Positions 22,013-34,692 of a stretch of 64,000 nucleotides of DNA are shown piece by piece; position 1 is the first letter of the stretch; every line of letters starts with the position of its first letter. Below the pieces are notes generated by a model. It searched no databases. It worked only from the letters and a program-made list of their open reading frames with translations, and had not been told where the DNA came from. A program made the position numbers and the translations under genes. Source of the stretch: Sacculina carcini (Eukaryota > Arthropoda > Thecostraca > Sacculinidae); NCBI GenBank assembly GCA_916048095.2, contig OU696584.1, positions 958,501 to 1,022,500 of the forward strand, in the 5' to 3' direction.

Positions 22013-22268
22013 TTAGGTTCGGTTCTCCATATCTGATGCAGGTGCCTTGTGATGTGCTCTACGAGGATCTGCAGAAGCTGATGTTGAAGGAAATGTCGAC
22101 CATTGTTAAGCCGAGTGTACTGGGATCTGTTCAGAAAGTGAGATCACTCATTCTTCTATGGATCTACACATTTTCACATTCACATTCATTTCACGGTCAC
22201 ACACACACACACACACACACATACACACACTCGCACACACGCACACGCACACACACACACACACACAA

Positions 22269-22354
<86 letters not shown>

Positions 22355-25300
22355 ACACACACACTGGTACACATTAGAAGGAGATTGCTCTATTCTACAT
22401 CAGTGGCCCAGTTGGTAGAGAATATTCACAGTGTATCTGTGTGATAAGTGTTTGTTGTGCTGAATGTTTGGTCCGGTATTGGTGTGGTCCTGCAGATTAA
22501 TCAGTCGATCGTTCAAGATGTTTTTCAAACAAGCAGTTCGTGTGATGATGTATATATATTTCGTGTGACAAATTTAGACAGCTTATAAAATAAGAGAGAA
22601 TTTATGAATTCAAAAACATTTCCTACGCATTATATCTTGTATTCATTTCACTTTCATTGATTCGTGTTTCATTTTTACATCACTTAGCGTTTGATAGTTT
22701 TGAAAACTATACATTATACCGGTTGTTTACTTGACATGCTTTTATTATTATTATGATGATTAATGACAGGCAAATTCATTAGCATGCGATGATTGCAAGC
22801 ACTATTTCCACCCTGCGGTGGCCCCACGTGTACCAGAAGCGTCAAAAATAATATGGAGAGTTAGAGAAAGACGTGCTAAGTTAGTGTTTGTGTGTGTTGT
22901 GCGTCCAGGTGCCATTGTTCAAGATACAGCTAGCTGGCAGCGGAATATGTCTGGACAGCGGTGAGTCGCGACCGTTGATCAGCGCCGAGTTTGTCTCTGA
23001 TTGCGCCTCTGCCTCTGGTGGTGATATGACTGGCGTGCAATGTGCTCATGTGTCGAGCTCAATGCAACACGTCACACTGCACCTACTGTGGTCTACCAGC
23101 GATGTCGACAGGTTCGTGAGTGTGTTTGTGAGTGTGTTTGTGTTTGTGTGTGTGTTTGTGTGTGTGTTTGTGTGTGTGTTTGTGTGTGTGTTTGTGTGTG
23201 TGTTTGTGTGTGTGTTTGTGTGAGTGTGTGTGTGTATGTGTGTGTGTATGTGTTTGTGTGAGTGAGTGTGTGTGTGTATGTGTGTATGTGTGTTTGTGTG
23301 AGTGAGTGTGTGAGTGTGTGTGTGTATGTGTTTGTGTGTATGTTTGTGAGTGTTTGTGTGTGTGTGTTTGTGTGTATGTGTTTGTGTGTGTGTGTGTGTG
23401 CATGTGTTTGTGTGAGCTTGTGTGTGTGTATTTGTGTGTTTGTGTTTGTGAGTGTGTGTGTGAGAGTGTGTGTGTATGTTTGTGTTTGTGTTTGCATGTG
23501 TTTGTACACGTACTCAAACACGTATTGTCTCCTAAGTGTTGAATCACTAGTGTAGAACTCACTTTAAGTTAATCACAATCTCCCGTCTTGAAGACACCAA
23601 CTACATTGTGTGTGTGTGTGTTTTGTGTGTGTGTGTGTGTGTTGTCAGTATGTTGGTGAGCACCGAGGAGCACATGGAGGTTCACCGTAGTGTCCGCGAG
23701 ATGGCGGCACAGTCGATGTGTGCTGTTACATTGGAGGAATGTCTGCAGTTATACACCAAGTGAGCTGTTCTTGCTTGTCATGTGTTGTGATATAATTCGA
23801 TTGTGGTCGATTGTATCGTGTGTTCATCCACCATTGTTGTGATCAGTCTAGAACTGGTGTTTCTAAACGGAGGTATTGTTCGGGGTATGAGAATCATATG
23901 TGGGGAGTCTGGCACTCGGGTTTTTATATAATAAAACAGATGTATTCATGTTTTTCTCTTAGTAATCCTTATTTGAAGTACATTAAGCTCAATCGATTGA
24001 AATAGTCGTCGAGCTGGAAGAGATACCATCAAATACGAGTATTGGTGATAATTATTTGAACAGTCAAGTAAAGTCAGGGGTTATGGGAGCATAATCGACA
24101 AATCATTATGAGTATCGAGTTATCCAAAGGTTAAGAAGCTGTAGAGCGCGGGTGATGTGCGAGTGTGTGTTGATTGAATCTGAACACAGGCGGTTCACTT
24201 GTCGTAGCATGGTTACAATACTGTCGCCTCAACTGGCACACGTTGTAGAAGACGCCTGACACAGATAATATCAGGCTAGGTGCTGTCTTGCTACTAACAG
24301 CATGCAACTCAGTAAATCCAATATCGTGGTGGCTATATTCACCAGTTCACCACCGGTGTTTACCTGTAAGAGGTTTATTGGCCAAACACCTAGCAGCAAC
24401 AGAAGGTAGGAGCTGTTGAAGGACGGGTAGGATGTTTTTATCCGCCTAAGGTCGTGTGGTAGCAACATCTCAGTTAGATCTGAAAGCAGGGTGTTCGTTG
24501 CTGAGTGTATTGATGTACACAAGAAGAAACAAGTTAGTAATTATGCTTGTGTGTGTGTGTGTTACTCAGGACAGAACAGTTGGGTCCTGAGGACAGTTGG
24601 CGCTGTTCCTCATGTCATTCCAACCAGCAAGCCGAGAAAAGACTCAGTTTGTGGTCGGTGCCTGATATTCTCGTGGTGCATCTGAAACGATTCAGACAAG
24701 TACTCTCCAACACACACATACACACAGCATACACACACACTGACACACATACAGACACATTTTGTTTCATTTCATTTATTCAAACATTTGTAACGCGCAA
24801 TTTACACAATTTGTCTCAAATGCGCAAACATGGACGTATGTGTATATATAAATGCATACATACACACAATATACATACATGGCACACGCAAATGTTTGAA
24901 CGAAATACTCTTATTTACATAATGAGGTATACATTCGGTATGCAGGGATACCAATATACACACACACACATACACATGGTTTATACAGGACGGGTTACGC
25001 ACATACATACATACACACACGTACACACACGCCCATGGGCACCATACATACAGAAACAGCCATCCACTCAACAAATACAGATACACACGTATAAATACAG
25101 ATCCAATAGAAACAGGCTGAATCGTAACTGTTAATACGTTTTTGGCAACTAATATGCCTGCTTGGTTGCGTTATTCGCCTGAATAGTGATCGAGCTGTGA
25201 TTGGTAATCTGTCCACACCAAGATAGTACATTTATCATGGTTAATTGGTGTGACATTTGGAATGGGACTGTTTTCAGTCTCCTGCGGGCCACACATTCTT

Positions 25301-26437
25301 GTCTATTCACATGCACTCCTAATACCAAATATTCTCTTTTATAGACGCACAGGAGAGTTGTACACGAATGCGTGCTGCTTCAGATACCTACACCTCCAGC
25401 TCTGATGAATATATACTCTAATTAACCAGGGTTAACATAGGGGGCCGTGGCTCTGGAAACATCATCTCTGTCTGTCTGTCTGTCTGTATCACACACACGA
25501 GTGCACGAATAGGACTTGATTCACTCAGCATCGTTCATTATTCCATGTTTTACATTCACATATCAACACTTGCACATGAATACCATAACTTACGTTCCCT
25601 ACGTGGATACGATATAGCTGTTCAGAAGAGCAAGCTTTCTTGAACGATATTGTTCGTTTGAGCGCCTCTGGTGCGCGCACAATTTTCATTCCATCGGTAT
25701 ATATCCTTGTGTGTGTATGTGTGCGTGTGTGTGCGTGTGTGTGTGTGTGTGTATGTTGAAGACCAACAACCAGCAGACCATGTCCAAGTTGACTACGCGG
25801 GTTGATTTTCCCGTGCATAATCTAGATATGCAGTTTCACCTGGCTTGTCGCGACACATCCAACTCTCACACATCTTCCACCAACACAGTGAGTTTAGCCC
25901 GGCCTTCTCATTGCTTCTCTATGTATTGATATAGTAGGTGAAGTTGTGTATTAGCGTGTACTGTTGTTCTGCTATGTGAACTGGAAACTTATCTGTTCGA
26001 ATATCTGCCGTGTGTCGGATAACATTAAAATATTTAATTGCTGACTTGATGCTAGTGGAGGGCGAATGTTTCCACCTTTCACACCATTTCCCATCAACAC
26101 GCGCGTGTGTGTGTGTGTGTGTTGAGATGGCGGGTGTAAGTGGTGGAGGACTGGCAGCTCGTGCAGTGGCTCGAGTTCCCCTGTGGCCATCATGGCGTCG
26201 TCACCAGCGTGTGCCCGGTGCAACAAGCAGTATCACAACTAGCGCCGCCCACAACAATGTATCTTACACAGGCAGCGGCTCAACAGCAACAGTTCGCAAC
26301 ATGTACCAGCTGTACGCCGTGTGTTGTCACCACGGTCGTGACATGCTCAGTGGACATTACACAGGTCGGCCCATCACTGCCATCACACTAACAAATGCGC
26401 TCATACATTGGCAATATGATGAGAAACAGTCAAATGG

Positions 26438-26496
<59 letters not shown>

Positions 26497-29400
26497 TCAT
26501 TGATATTAATATGATACACATCAGTAGCATTGTGTCAGACGTACTGTTTGACCCTGTCGTTAATACAGTTGTGTTGTCTCATAACACCCTTCATTGTCGA
26601 GTTTAGTTCATCTAGGCAATGGTGCGGTGAATATGTATGTACCCATTGGTTTATTCTCCGCGAGATAGGTGTGGGATATTATTTCCATATTGTTATGTCA
26701 CAAATTGTATTATATATATGCATGTGTGTCTGTGTGTTTGTCAGCGTTGTGTCGCAACTCGGTGGATGGTCAGTGGTACAAGTACGATGACACGAGAGTT
26801 AGTGTTGTAAGCGAGCAGGAAATTGTCACCTCAGATGCCTATCTTCTCTTCTATCATCGCAACTCGTCGCATCCGTGCTATGGTGCGTCGCTCACTTGGA
26901 TACCTCCCTCTTACTTCATCACTCACACACACACAGGCAATTTATACCGTTGGAATTCTTACATTACACCTTGATCTTTGATTTTAATATCAATAAAACA
27001 CAAGTATATTGTATTTTTCGTCAAATGTGTGCCCTGAAGTTTAGATGTGTTGTTTGTGGTCGGTTTATTGGTCTGTTGTCCAATTCCTGCCAGTAAATAT
27101 CACACGCCACAATTGTCTCCAAAATCATGCATTTAATCCTGAGATACAGCAGTTATTTTGCCGAATAAACAAGATGGCGGTCAAGCTGCAGTGTGAAAGT
27201 TGATTGTACAGCTGCATTTTGATGTGTGGTCTGTCATAATGGTGTCATAATGGTGTCAGTTGTGATGTCATAATGGTGTCAGTTGTGATGTCATAATGGT
27301 GTCAATTGTGGTGTAATAATGGTGTCAGTTGTGGTGTCATAATGGTGTCAGTTGTGGTGTCATAATGGTGTCAGTTGTGATGTCATAATGGTGTCAGTTG
27401 TGGTGTCATAATGGTGTCAGTTGTGGTGTCATAATGGTGTCAGTTGTGGTGTCATAATGGTGTCAGTTGTGGTGTCATAATGGTGTCAGTTGTGATGTCA
27501 TAATGGTGTCAGTTGTGGTGTCAGTTGTGGTGTAATAATGGTGTCAGTTGTGGTGTCATAATGGTGTCAGTTGTGATGTCATGATGGTGTCAGTTGTGAT
27601 GTCATAATGGTGTCAGTTGTGATGTCATAATGGTGTCAGTTGTGATGTCATAATGGTGTCAGTTGTGATGTCACAATGGTGTCAGTTGTGATGTCATAAT
27701 GGTGTCAGTTGTGATGTCATAATGGTGTCAGTTGTGGTGTCATAATGGTGTCAGTTGTGATGTCATAATGGTGTCAGTTGTGATGTCATAATGGTGTCAG
27801 TTGTGGTGTCATAATGGTGTCAGTTGTGGTGTAATAATGGTGTCAGTTGTGATGTCATAATGGTGTCAGTTGTGGTGTCATAATGGTGTCAGTTGTGGTG
27901 TAATAATGGTGTCAGTTGTGATGTCATAATGGTGTCAGTTGTGATGTCATAATGGTGTCAGTTGTGGTGTCATAATGGTGTCAGTTGTGATGTCATGATG
28001 GTGTCAGTTGTGATGTCATAATGGTGTCAGTTGTGGTGTAATAATGGTGTCAGTTGTGATGTCATAATGGTGTCAGTTGTGGTGTCATAATGGTGTCAGT
28101 TGTGGTGTAATAATGGTGTCAGTTGTGATGTCATAATGGTGTCAGTTGTGATGTCATAATGGTGTCAGTTGTGGTGTCATAATGGTGTCAGTTGTGATGT
28201 CATAATGGTGTCAGTTGTGGTGTCATAATGGTGTCAGTTGTGGTGTCATAATGGTGTCAGTTGTGGTGTCATAATGGTGTCAGTTGTGGTGTCATAATGG
28301 TGTCAGTTGTGGTGTAATAATGGTGTCAGTTGTGATGTCATAATGGTGTCAGTTGTGGTGTCATAATGGTGTCAGTTGTGGTGTCATAATGGTGTCAGTT
28401 GTGGTGTCATAATGGTGTCAGTTGTGATGTCATAATGGTGTCAGTTGTGATGTCATAATGGTGTCAGTTGTGGTGTCATAATGGTGTCAGTTGTGATGTC
28501 ATAATGGTGTCAGTTGTGATGTCAGTTGTGGTGTCATAATGGTGTCAGTTGTGATGTCATAATGGTGTCAGTTGTGGTGTCATAATGGTGTCAGTTGTGG
28601 TGTCATAATGGTGTCAGTTGTGGTGTCATAATGGTGTCAGTTGTGGTGTCAGTTGTGGTGTCATAATGGTGTCAGTTGTGATGTCATAATGGTGTCAGTT
28701 GTGGTGTCATAATGGTGTCAGTTGTGATGTCATAATGGTGTCAGTTGTGGTGTCATAATGGTGTCAGTTGTGATGTCATAATGGTGTCAGTTGTGATGTC
28801 ATAATGGTGTCAGTTGTGGTGTCATAATGGTGTCAGTTGTGGTGTCATAATGGTGTCAGTTGTGATGTCATAATGGTGTCAGTTGTGGTGTCATAATGGT
28901 GTCAGTTGTGGTGTAATAATGGTGTCAGTTGTGATGTCATAATGGTGTCAGTTGTGATGTCATAATGGTGTCAGTTGTGGTGTCATAATGGTGTCAGTTG
29001 TGGTGTAATAATGGTGTCAGTTGTGGTGTAATAATGGTGTCAGTTGTGGTGTAATAATGGTGTCAGTTGTGGTGTCATAATGGTGTCAGTTGTGGTGTCA
29101 TAATGGTGTCAGTTGTGGTGTAATAATGGTGTCATAATGGTGTCAGTTGTGGTGTAATAATGGTGTCATAATGGTGTCATAATGGTGTGTTCGGGGTTTC
29201 AGTCGGTACAAGATGCTTTCTGGTTTAGTATGATTGAGAAATATCAGATGACAATAACAGAGTCATATGAAAAGTGCTAATATTTGCCAGTAGCTGAACA
29301 TGGTTGAATGTTAGATCGTGTGTAAGTTCAATAATGCACCCGTTAATAATATTTATACGTGACATTATTTCGCTGGTATATTTGTTTTGGTGGAGTTTTT

Positions 29401-31969
29401 TAGTGTCGCTTGGGCTCACACACTAACTTGGCTCGTTTTTCTCAAACTATCTATATCTTATGGGCGCTTCCAGTACATGAGGTCACCGCAGGGTGGTAAT
29501 AGTGTACTTGCACTCATCCCATGCCACTGTATTTGCCTGTAATTAGTAGCAATAATGATGATGTGTTTGTGTGATAAGACGCGGTGGGTGGTCGCAATCA
29601 CTGGGCGTACAGAATACGTCGTGTATGTGCCTCGCTGTCGGCGGCCAACAGCTCATCTAGCACGGCAGGCTACCAGGCGCCAGCTGACAGGAGGCCGGCG
29701 GGGACAGAGTCATCAGTCACCCGTGATTCCTCCTGCACCCCGCCCGTCTCCACCAGCAGTAATACCGGTGACTGTCTGACAGCACGTATCAAGTACATGT
29801 CCGCCGTTGTTTCAGTGCACAATTCTACTGTGTATTTTCCATGACTCACTTAATGGCCAGAACTATTTCAGACTGGATGTTGGATGTTGGTCGTGTGTGT
29901 TCAGAAGAAGAACAGAAACCCTGCGACTGCGCTGATAAGCAGGACAATGAGCGTGCACGATCAAGAGAGGAACAATCATGTCTGGTCAAGCCTGCCATCA
30001 CGTCCGCCTGTGTGCAACATATGGTGAGTTTTGTGCTGACACTGCTGGTTCACATACACACTGCAGCCTCTGTTTCACTGGCACGCCGGTCTGTTTTTCC
30101 ACTATCTGGTCAGAATTTCGCTGAGATTCGGGAAATTTAATTAATGAAAAAAGTATATTTATTTAACAAAAACAGGGTGATTACTGGTAAATAATCACAA
30201 ATTCACTAATAAAAATCAGTCATTTCTATTGCCACAAATATAATTAATCAAAGCGACGTTTAATTAGGCTATTTTTCTTATTATAACTTCAGGTTGATTC
30301 TTCTGAAATTCTACGATAATTTCCAGGGCACATTTTGCATCAATAGAGAGTTATTGAGCATGAAATCATGTGTGTGTGTGTGTGCAGTATAAGTCGTGCA
30401 ATATACAGTCAGAGAGTGATGGGCAGAAGCGTGGCGGTGACATGAAAGACACGACTGTCGGTGTCAGTGTGTGTGTTAGCGATCATCCAGCAACACAGAA
30501 CAGTTATCATAATGACCGTGATAATCACGCCACAGACGATCTCACGCCCATCAAGCCGCAAGTTAGTGTTCTCTCACATACACACACACATACACACAAA
30601 CACAAACAAACACACACTCACACATACACACACACAAACACACACATTCACAAACAAAAACACACTCACACACACACAAACATTTCATCACATTTAAACA
30701 TTTATATTGCGCAATCTCTACACACAATGTGTCTCAGATGCGCAGACAGTAGAATTTACAGCAATTAGAATGAGGCATTGAAACAACACATACACTTATA
30801 CGTACACACACGCATACATACACGCACAATCTTTGAGTGAGCTCCACAGATAGAATAAAAACATTTTTAAGCAAAGTCTGAAAATTCTTAATCAACTGGA
30901 AATAATGTTATTTTCAAATTCATCCATTTTCTAATTTTGCCTAGGAAACGGTTTTACATGTTACGTTAGAAAATTGTTGTTGGATTCAGCATTATCAATG
31001 CTTGTTTAAATCTTTCTTCTACTCTATTTCAACACATTAATTCCGATTGCCACAATTCCTCCCGCTCTAAACTCTCCAGGATGCTATTTGGACCTCTCTT
31101 GCGACCCAGTCTCCCACATTCTCGCTTCCTTTACATCACTATCACCTTATCCGCCTATTCCTTCTGCTAGGCGGTTGATTGTTGTTATTGTGTTTGTGTC
31201 GTGTTCTGTCTGTCATATTGTTGTTATTGTGTTTGTGTCGTGTTCTGTCTGTCATATTGTTGTCATTGTGTTTGTGTCGTGTTTTGTCTGTCATATTGTT
31301 GTTATTGTGTGTTTGTGTCGTGTTCTGTCTGTCATATTGTTGTCATTGTGTTTGTGTCGTGTTCTGTCTGTCATATTGTTGTCATTGTGTTTGTGTCGTG
31401 TTTTGTCTGTCATATTGTTGTCATTGTGTTTGTGTGTTTGTGTCGTGTTCTGTCTGTCATATTGTTGTCATTGTGTTTGTGACATGTTCTGTCTGTCATA
31501 TTGTTGTCTTGTGTTTGTGTCGTGTTCTGTCTGTCATATTGTTGTCATTGTGTTTGTGTCGTGTTCTGTCTGTCATATTGTTGTTATTGTGTGTTTGTGT
31601 CGTGTTCTGTCTGTCATATTGTTGTCATTGTGTTTGTGTCGTGTTTTGTCTGTCATATTGTTGTTATTGTGTGTGTGTTTGTTGTCTTGTGCACCTGGCT
31701 CGGATTGTTGGCTCTCGTCTTTGTCAAATTGATTTTCAATCGTATCGCTCCCGAGTCGTTGAGCGCGCTGTAACAAGTACATGTTGTTGTTGCAGGTTAT
31801 TCTGATAGGACATGGCAGCGCGGGGGGTCCATTGTTGGAACAGTCGCATAATTTCGGCGACAATATAAAAATATTTGTCGGTCGTCAAACCACCGCCACA
31901 ACTTCATCATCCAGCACTGACACACAGGAGCCAGCTATCAGTACTCCCAGCGGCCTCCTGGCTAACTGA
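16881..31969 (+). CDS. USP31/USP43: USP31/USP43-type ubiquitin carboxyl-terminal hydrolase (16 exons, 1030 aa)
   Basis: Cysteine protease of the USP family that removes ubiquitin. Exons: 16881-17597, 18727-18833, 19195-19333, 19838-19976, 21117-21315, 22017-22137, 22909-23111, 23649-23759, 24570-24699, 25762-25887, 26127-26364, 26745-26882, 29579-29792, 29861-30023, 30388-30561, 31796-31969; 1031 codons with phases matching throughout. The Cys box is [20 protein letters not shown] (Cys124), followed by [20 protein letters not shown]. Two CxxC pairs, RCPSCC and WRCSSCH, form the zinc site; [28 protein letters not shown] and the His box [20 protein letters not shown] (His741) follow. The order of blocks and the Ser-rich tail after FYHRNSS match USP31/USP43 rather than other USPs; I cannot choose between the two. 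A second Met at 16956 is an alternative start. Exon 10 uses an AAG acceptor. Most acceptors follow (GT)n instead of a pyrimidine tract. Confidence 0.88.
17640..17765 (-). mobile_element. LINE 3'-end fragment (sense -)
   Basis: The word order GTAGCATGGGAAGAGTGCAA, GCACTATTACCACCCTACAG and GACCTCATGTACCGGAAACG matches the LINE tail at 57.35 kb. It lies 50 bp after USP exon 1, in intron 1. Confidence 0.65.
18663..18716 (+). repeat. (TG)n before USP exon 2
   Basis: A nearly perfect TG run directly precedes the acceptor at 18725-18726. Confidence 0.9.
19988..20306 (+). repeat. (CA)n with CACTGA interruptions, USP intron 4
   Basis: A CA run broken by regularly placed CACTGACAC begins 11 bp after the exon 4 donor at 19977. 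A complementary GT-rich stretch (20925-21110) precedes the exon 5 acceptor. Confidence 0.9.
20319..20637 (+). mobile_element. hAT-like MITE family, copy 2
   Basis: It begins CAGTGCTTCTTAACC and ends GATTGAGAACCAGTG. The interior matches copy 1 at 11866-12170. It has inserted at, or is bounded by, the end of the (CA)n run and is followed at once by a 15-bp minisatellite. It lies in USP intron 4. Confidence 0.65.
20651..20832 (+). repeat. 15-bp minisatellite ACCACTAGCACATCC
   Basis: About 12 near-perfect tandem copies lie in USP intron 4. The Thr/Ser frames on + and Val/Asp or Gly/Cys/Ala/Ser frames on - are repeat artefacts. Confidence 0.95.
22199..22370 (+). repeat. (CA)n, 5' part of USP intron 6
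   Basis: A CA run with few interruptions begins 61 bp after the exon 6 donor at 22138. Confidence 0.9.
22735..22865 (-). mobile_element. LINE 3'-end fragment (sense -)
   Basis: A (TTA)n tail, then CAGGCAAATTCATTAGCATG, GCAAGCACTATTTCCACCCT and GCGGTGGCCCCACGTGTACC, in the order of the 57.35 kb LINE tail. It lies in USP intron 6. Confidence 0.65.
23112..23512 (+). repeat. GT-rich microsatellite (TGTGTTTG words), USP intron 7
   Basis: It begins right at the exon 7 donor and continues for about 400 bp. A second (GT)n lies before the exon 8 acceptor, so here both intron ends are GT-rich. Confidence 0.9.
24755..24850 (-). mobile_element. Retroelement 3' tail with GCGC stem-loop
   Basis: On the minus strand, ATGTTTGCGCATTTGAGACA leads to AATTGTGTAAATTGCGCGTT and then a TTTGAATAAATGAAATG tail. 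The GCGCA and TGCGC arms can pair around a short loop, a 3'-end form seen in LINE and SINE families. Copies lie near 128-240 and 30690-30760. It is in USP intron 9. Confidence 0.5.
27232..29189 (+). repeat. 23-bp minisatellite, about 85 copies, USP intron 12
   Basis: Units of GTCATAATGGTGTCAGTTGT followed by GAT or GGT repeat for almost 2 kb with little drift; variants are GTGATGTC, GTGGTGTC and GTAATAATG. A few units lose the TCATAATGG part. It fills most of the 2.7-kb intron between exons 12 and 13. Confidence 0.95.
29425..29562 (+). mobile_element. LINE 3'-end fragment (sense +)
   Basis: CTCAAACTATCTATATCTTA, GGTCACCGCAGGGTGGTAAT and ATTTGCCTGTAATTAGTAGC match the LINE tail in sense. It ends about 16 bp before the exon 13 acceptor of the USP gene, so the LINE tail supplies part of the intron's 3' end. 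Confidence 0.65.
30578..30682 (+). repeat. (CA)n, 5' part of USP intron 15
   Basis: CACACA/CAAACA words begin 16 bp after the exon 15 donor at 30562. A retroelement tail copy follows at about 30690-30760. Confidence 0.85.
31176..31683 (+). repeat. 39-bp GT-rich minisatellite, USP intron 15
   Basis: About 13 copies of a 39-bp unit (ATTGTTGTCATTGTGTTTGT followed by GTCGTGTTCTGTCTGTCAT). Cys/Val/Leu-rich frames in three phases are artefacts of this array, since 39-bp units keep frame. Confidence 0.95.
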
Positions 31970-33600
31970 TCACTGCGAGTCTCTAAGTTGAGACGTTCGT
32001 CTTGAAAAACAAACATTCACACACACGGAGTGAGCCAGTTTGATCGCGTCACCTGGTATAATTCGTATTGAACATCTTCCTCTGGCGGCATCATGTGGAG
32101 TGTAGTCGGTACGTGATTGGGCGTGAAGCGAGCGTCTGATAGGAAACTGGTCGTGTGTAGTGAGACTTTTAATTGGTCTACTGCAGAACTGATCCCAAAT
32201 GACCGACATAGAGCGCCACTACAATCTTCAATACACAGTTTCAATGTTTTTATAATCGGTATAATGCTTTTTAGTGCAATGACCGTGTTTATGTGTCAGT
32301 GTATGTGTGTGTGTGTGTCAGTGTGTGTTGATTCGATATGCAACAAGAGATATTATCGTCTGGTCAGTCAATCATTTCACGCTGTATTCCTGCATATATT
32401 GTATTACAAGTGGTAGCCAATGAGAGACGGCGGCATTTGCATTGTGCTCTATTTATTCATTGTCGCTAGATGTGCAACTAGTTGGTGTGTGTCAGTGTGT
32501 GTGTGTGTGTGTCAGTGTGTGTGTGTGTGTCAGTGTGTGTGTGTGTCAGTGTGTGTGTGTGTGTGTGTGTGTGTATCTTTTGATGTGTGTAAACATATTT
32601 TTGCTCAAATTCAGAAAATATTGGCAGGATGCGCACATGTGACGTGTTGTAGTTATCTTGGTGGCGTTTCGAAGCCTGGGTCCGCGACCTTGGCTTCATA
32701 CGTTCAGCTAACTTGAATATTTCATCTGCTTGTGCTACTCAGCCAGCTGTAAACACTAGAAATGACAAACATATTTACCGCATCATTCTTTTTTCATTGC
32801 AATTACGTGGGATAATGTTTTTGCCAGCCAGCCTGTATGTGTGTGTGTGCGTGTGTGTGTGCATATCTTATAATGTTTAGTTCGCCGATCATCGTTAATA
32901 AATGTATTCAGTGTTTTGTGCACCATGCAACAACATTTATATGTATATTTTCACACGACCAAAATGAGCAAACCCGTTTGCCATATTGGACATAATATCC
33001 CGTACTGAATTGTTGCTACAAGTCCACACTTAATACGTCTTGTTACTTAATCTCTGTATCGCTAAACTCCAGCCGATTTAGAAATGCAATTCATCTGAAA
33101 GCGGCTATCGCAGCTCATCAAATAAGAGGATCGAAAGCAATCATTTATGTCCAATACTCGAACATATCAGCTCGTATATGGCAAAGCAAATTTCAATAGC
33201 CCCACTTTTGGTTGCGATTTTCTCTGACCACACTCTGTGCGGTGATAACCAAACTCTGAGAGCATGCATATCAGCTCAATGTACAAGCTGACAAAATACT
33301 CGCACACAAACACATGCTAACTCACTTATGAAAACACACGTGCACACACACATACATACAAATTTCAATAGACCCGCTCTTGGTAGTGACCCGGATAATT
33401 ACCGAAAAGTTGTGTTGTTGCGACGACTCAAACCGAAACAGGAATGCGATACTGATAACTCAGACAACGAATGAAAAAATGGATATGATATATGACCAGA
33501 CCTGGAAATCGGAAAATTCCAGTAAGTCCTTGTTGAAGGAAACTCGGTACGCTAATGCAGTGACAGTGAACGGTCTGTTTGAATACAAATAGGAAGTGTT
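31970..33600. other. Downstream of USP: 3' UTR and intergenic
   Basis: I see no gene. There are GT microsatellites at about 32300-32335 and 32487-32575 and an AATAAA near 32898. The stretch 33380-33590 has a short open frame but nothing recognisable. Confidence 0.4.
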
Positions 33601-34625
33601 GATGTTGAGGTTACTCAGTTTATCTGGCCGAACAACCTCGAGCAGTTGAGGAAGGAGACGGCACTGTGACCGGGTTCTTGCACAGTTCGGTGGTTGATTT
33701 GATGTGTTGGCGTCTGAGTTGTGTGTGCTGTGCGGTGTTACATGATGTGTGTGGTGTGTGGTGTTGAATTGCAATCTGGACAGGTGTCATCGATTGAGTC
33801 ATTCAACCTTTTCTGATAGGACAGAAGGGCAGGATGATGACCGCATCTCAACCTGGCCAGATGCACCTTGTTTTCGCGTGTGAGTGTGTTTTCTGATTTG
33901 TGTATATCCGATGGGTGTCTTTGTAGAAGTGTGTTGTGCTGTAGTGAGTGTATGGCTTTCCGTGCGATCTCTGTATGTATATGTTTCTTGATTGATGTGC
34001 GTGGGGGAGCTGGTGGAAGCCATGTGAAAATTTGTCTGTGGTAAAGTGTGCTTGGTGTTGTTTTTATGGTTCTGTTTGTGTTTTCTTGTGTTGTGAGGTG
34101 ATGTAGTGGATGTGCTGTGTTGGTGACTGCTGCTGCGAGTGTTTGTGTGCCTCTCATGTCTAGGTGGTGTGTCAGTCTCAGGATTTTAGTTTCGTGATGG
34201 AGGTGGTCTACTGGTGTGGTGGCTGTACAATCTGTGATTGTTCTGAGTGCGGTGTTTTGAAGTGTTTGAGGTGTGTTGGTGTGGCGTGTTGCAAGATTGC
34301 TAGCCCATGCTGGGATAGCATATTCTATCACGGGTCGGATGTATTGTTTGTATATGGTGGTTGTGGTGTATTTGTTGTGTCCGAAAGTTGTGTGTGAGTG
34401 CTTTCATTGTGTTGAGGCGTGGGGCTGACTTTGGTTTTGATGTTGGTGATGTGTTGTTTGAATGAGAGGTGTGTGTGGGATGATCGTGTTGTTGATAGTT
34501 ATTTGTGGTGTGTAGTTGTGTTCAGAAGTCCAGTTGGTGATGAGTGTGGCTGTGGATTTGTCCGGTGCAGATTCACAGCACGTTTGCTCATCTCGAAGTA
34601 GCATTACGGAGCTTTGTCGAAACAA
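33600..34625 (-). pseudogene. Decayed non-LTR retrotransposon, C-terminal part of ORF2
   Basis: On the minus strand, frames resemble the region after the reverse transcriptase palm: a TPQITINN block, then IEYAIPAWASNLA, LQNTALRTITDCTA, HLARLRCGHHPALLSYQKRL and a CPDC zinc-knuckle start with a later His/Cys pair. The pieces lie in different frames near 33.78 kb and 34.4 kb, so at least two frameshifts break it. Its sequence differs from both the 57-58 kb and the 60-64 kb LINEs, so it is a third family. Confidence 0.75.
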
Positions 34626-34692
34626 ACAAGTTGAATCAACCGGTGCTAATATTGAAGCGAGAGTAATATTTTGAAAGTTACATCGAATAGGA

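Noticed and set aside
31088..31805. Cys/Val/Leu-rich proteins in three frames
   Set aside because: These are artefacts of the 39-bp array in USP intron 15.
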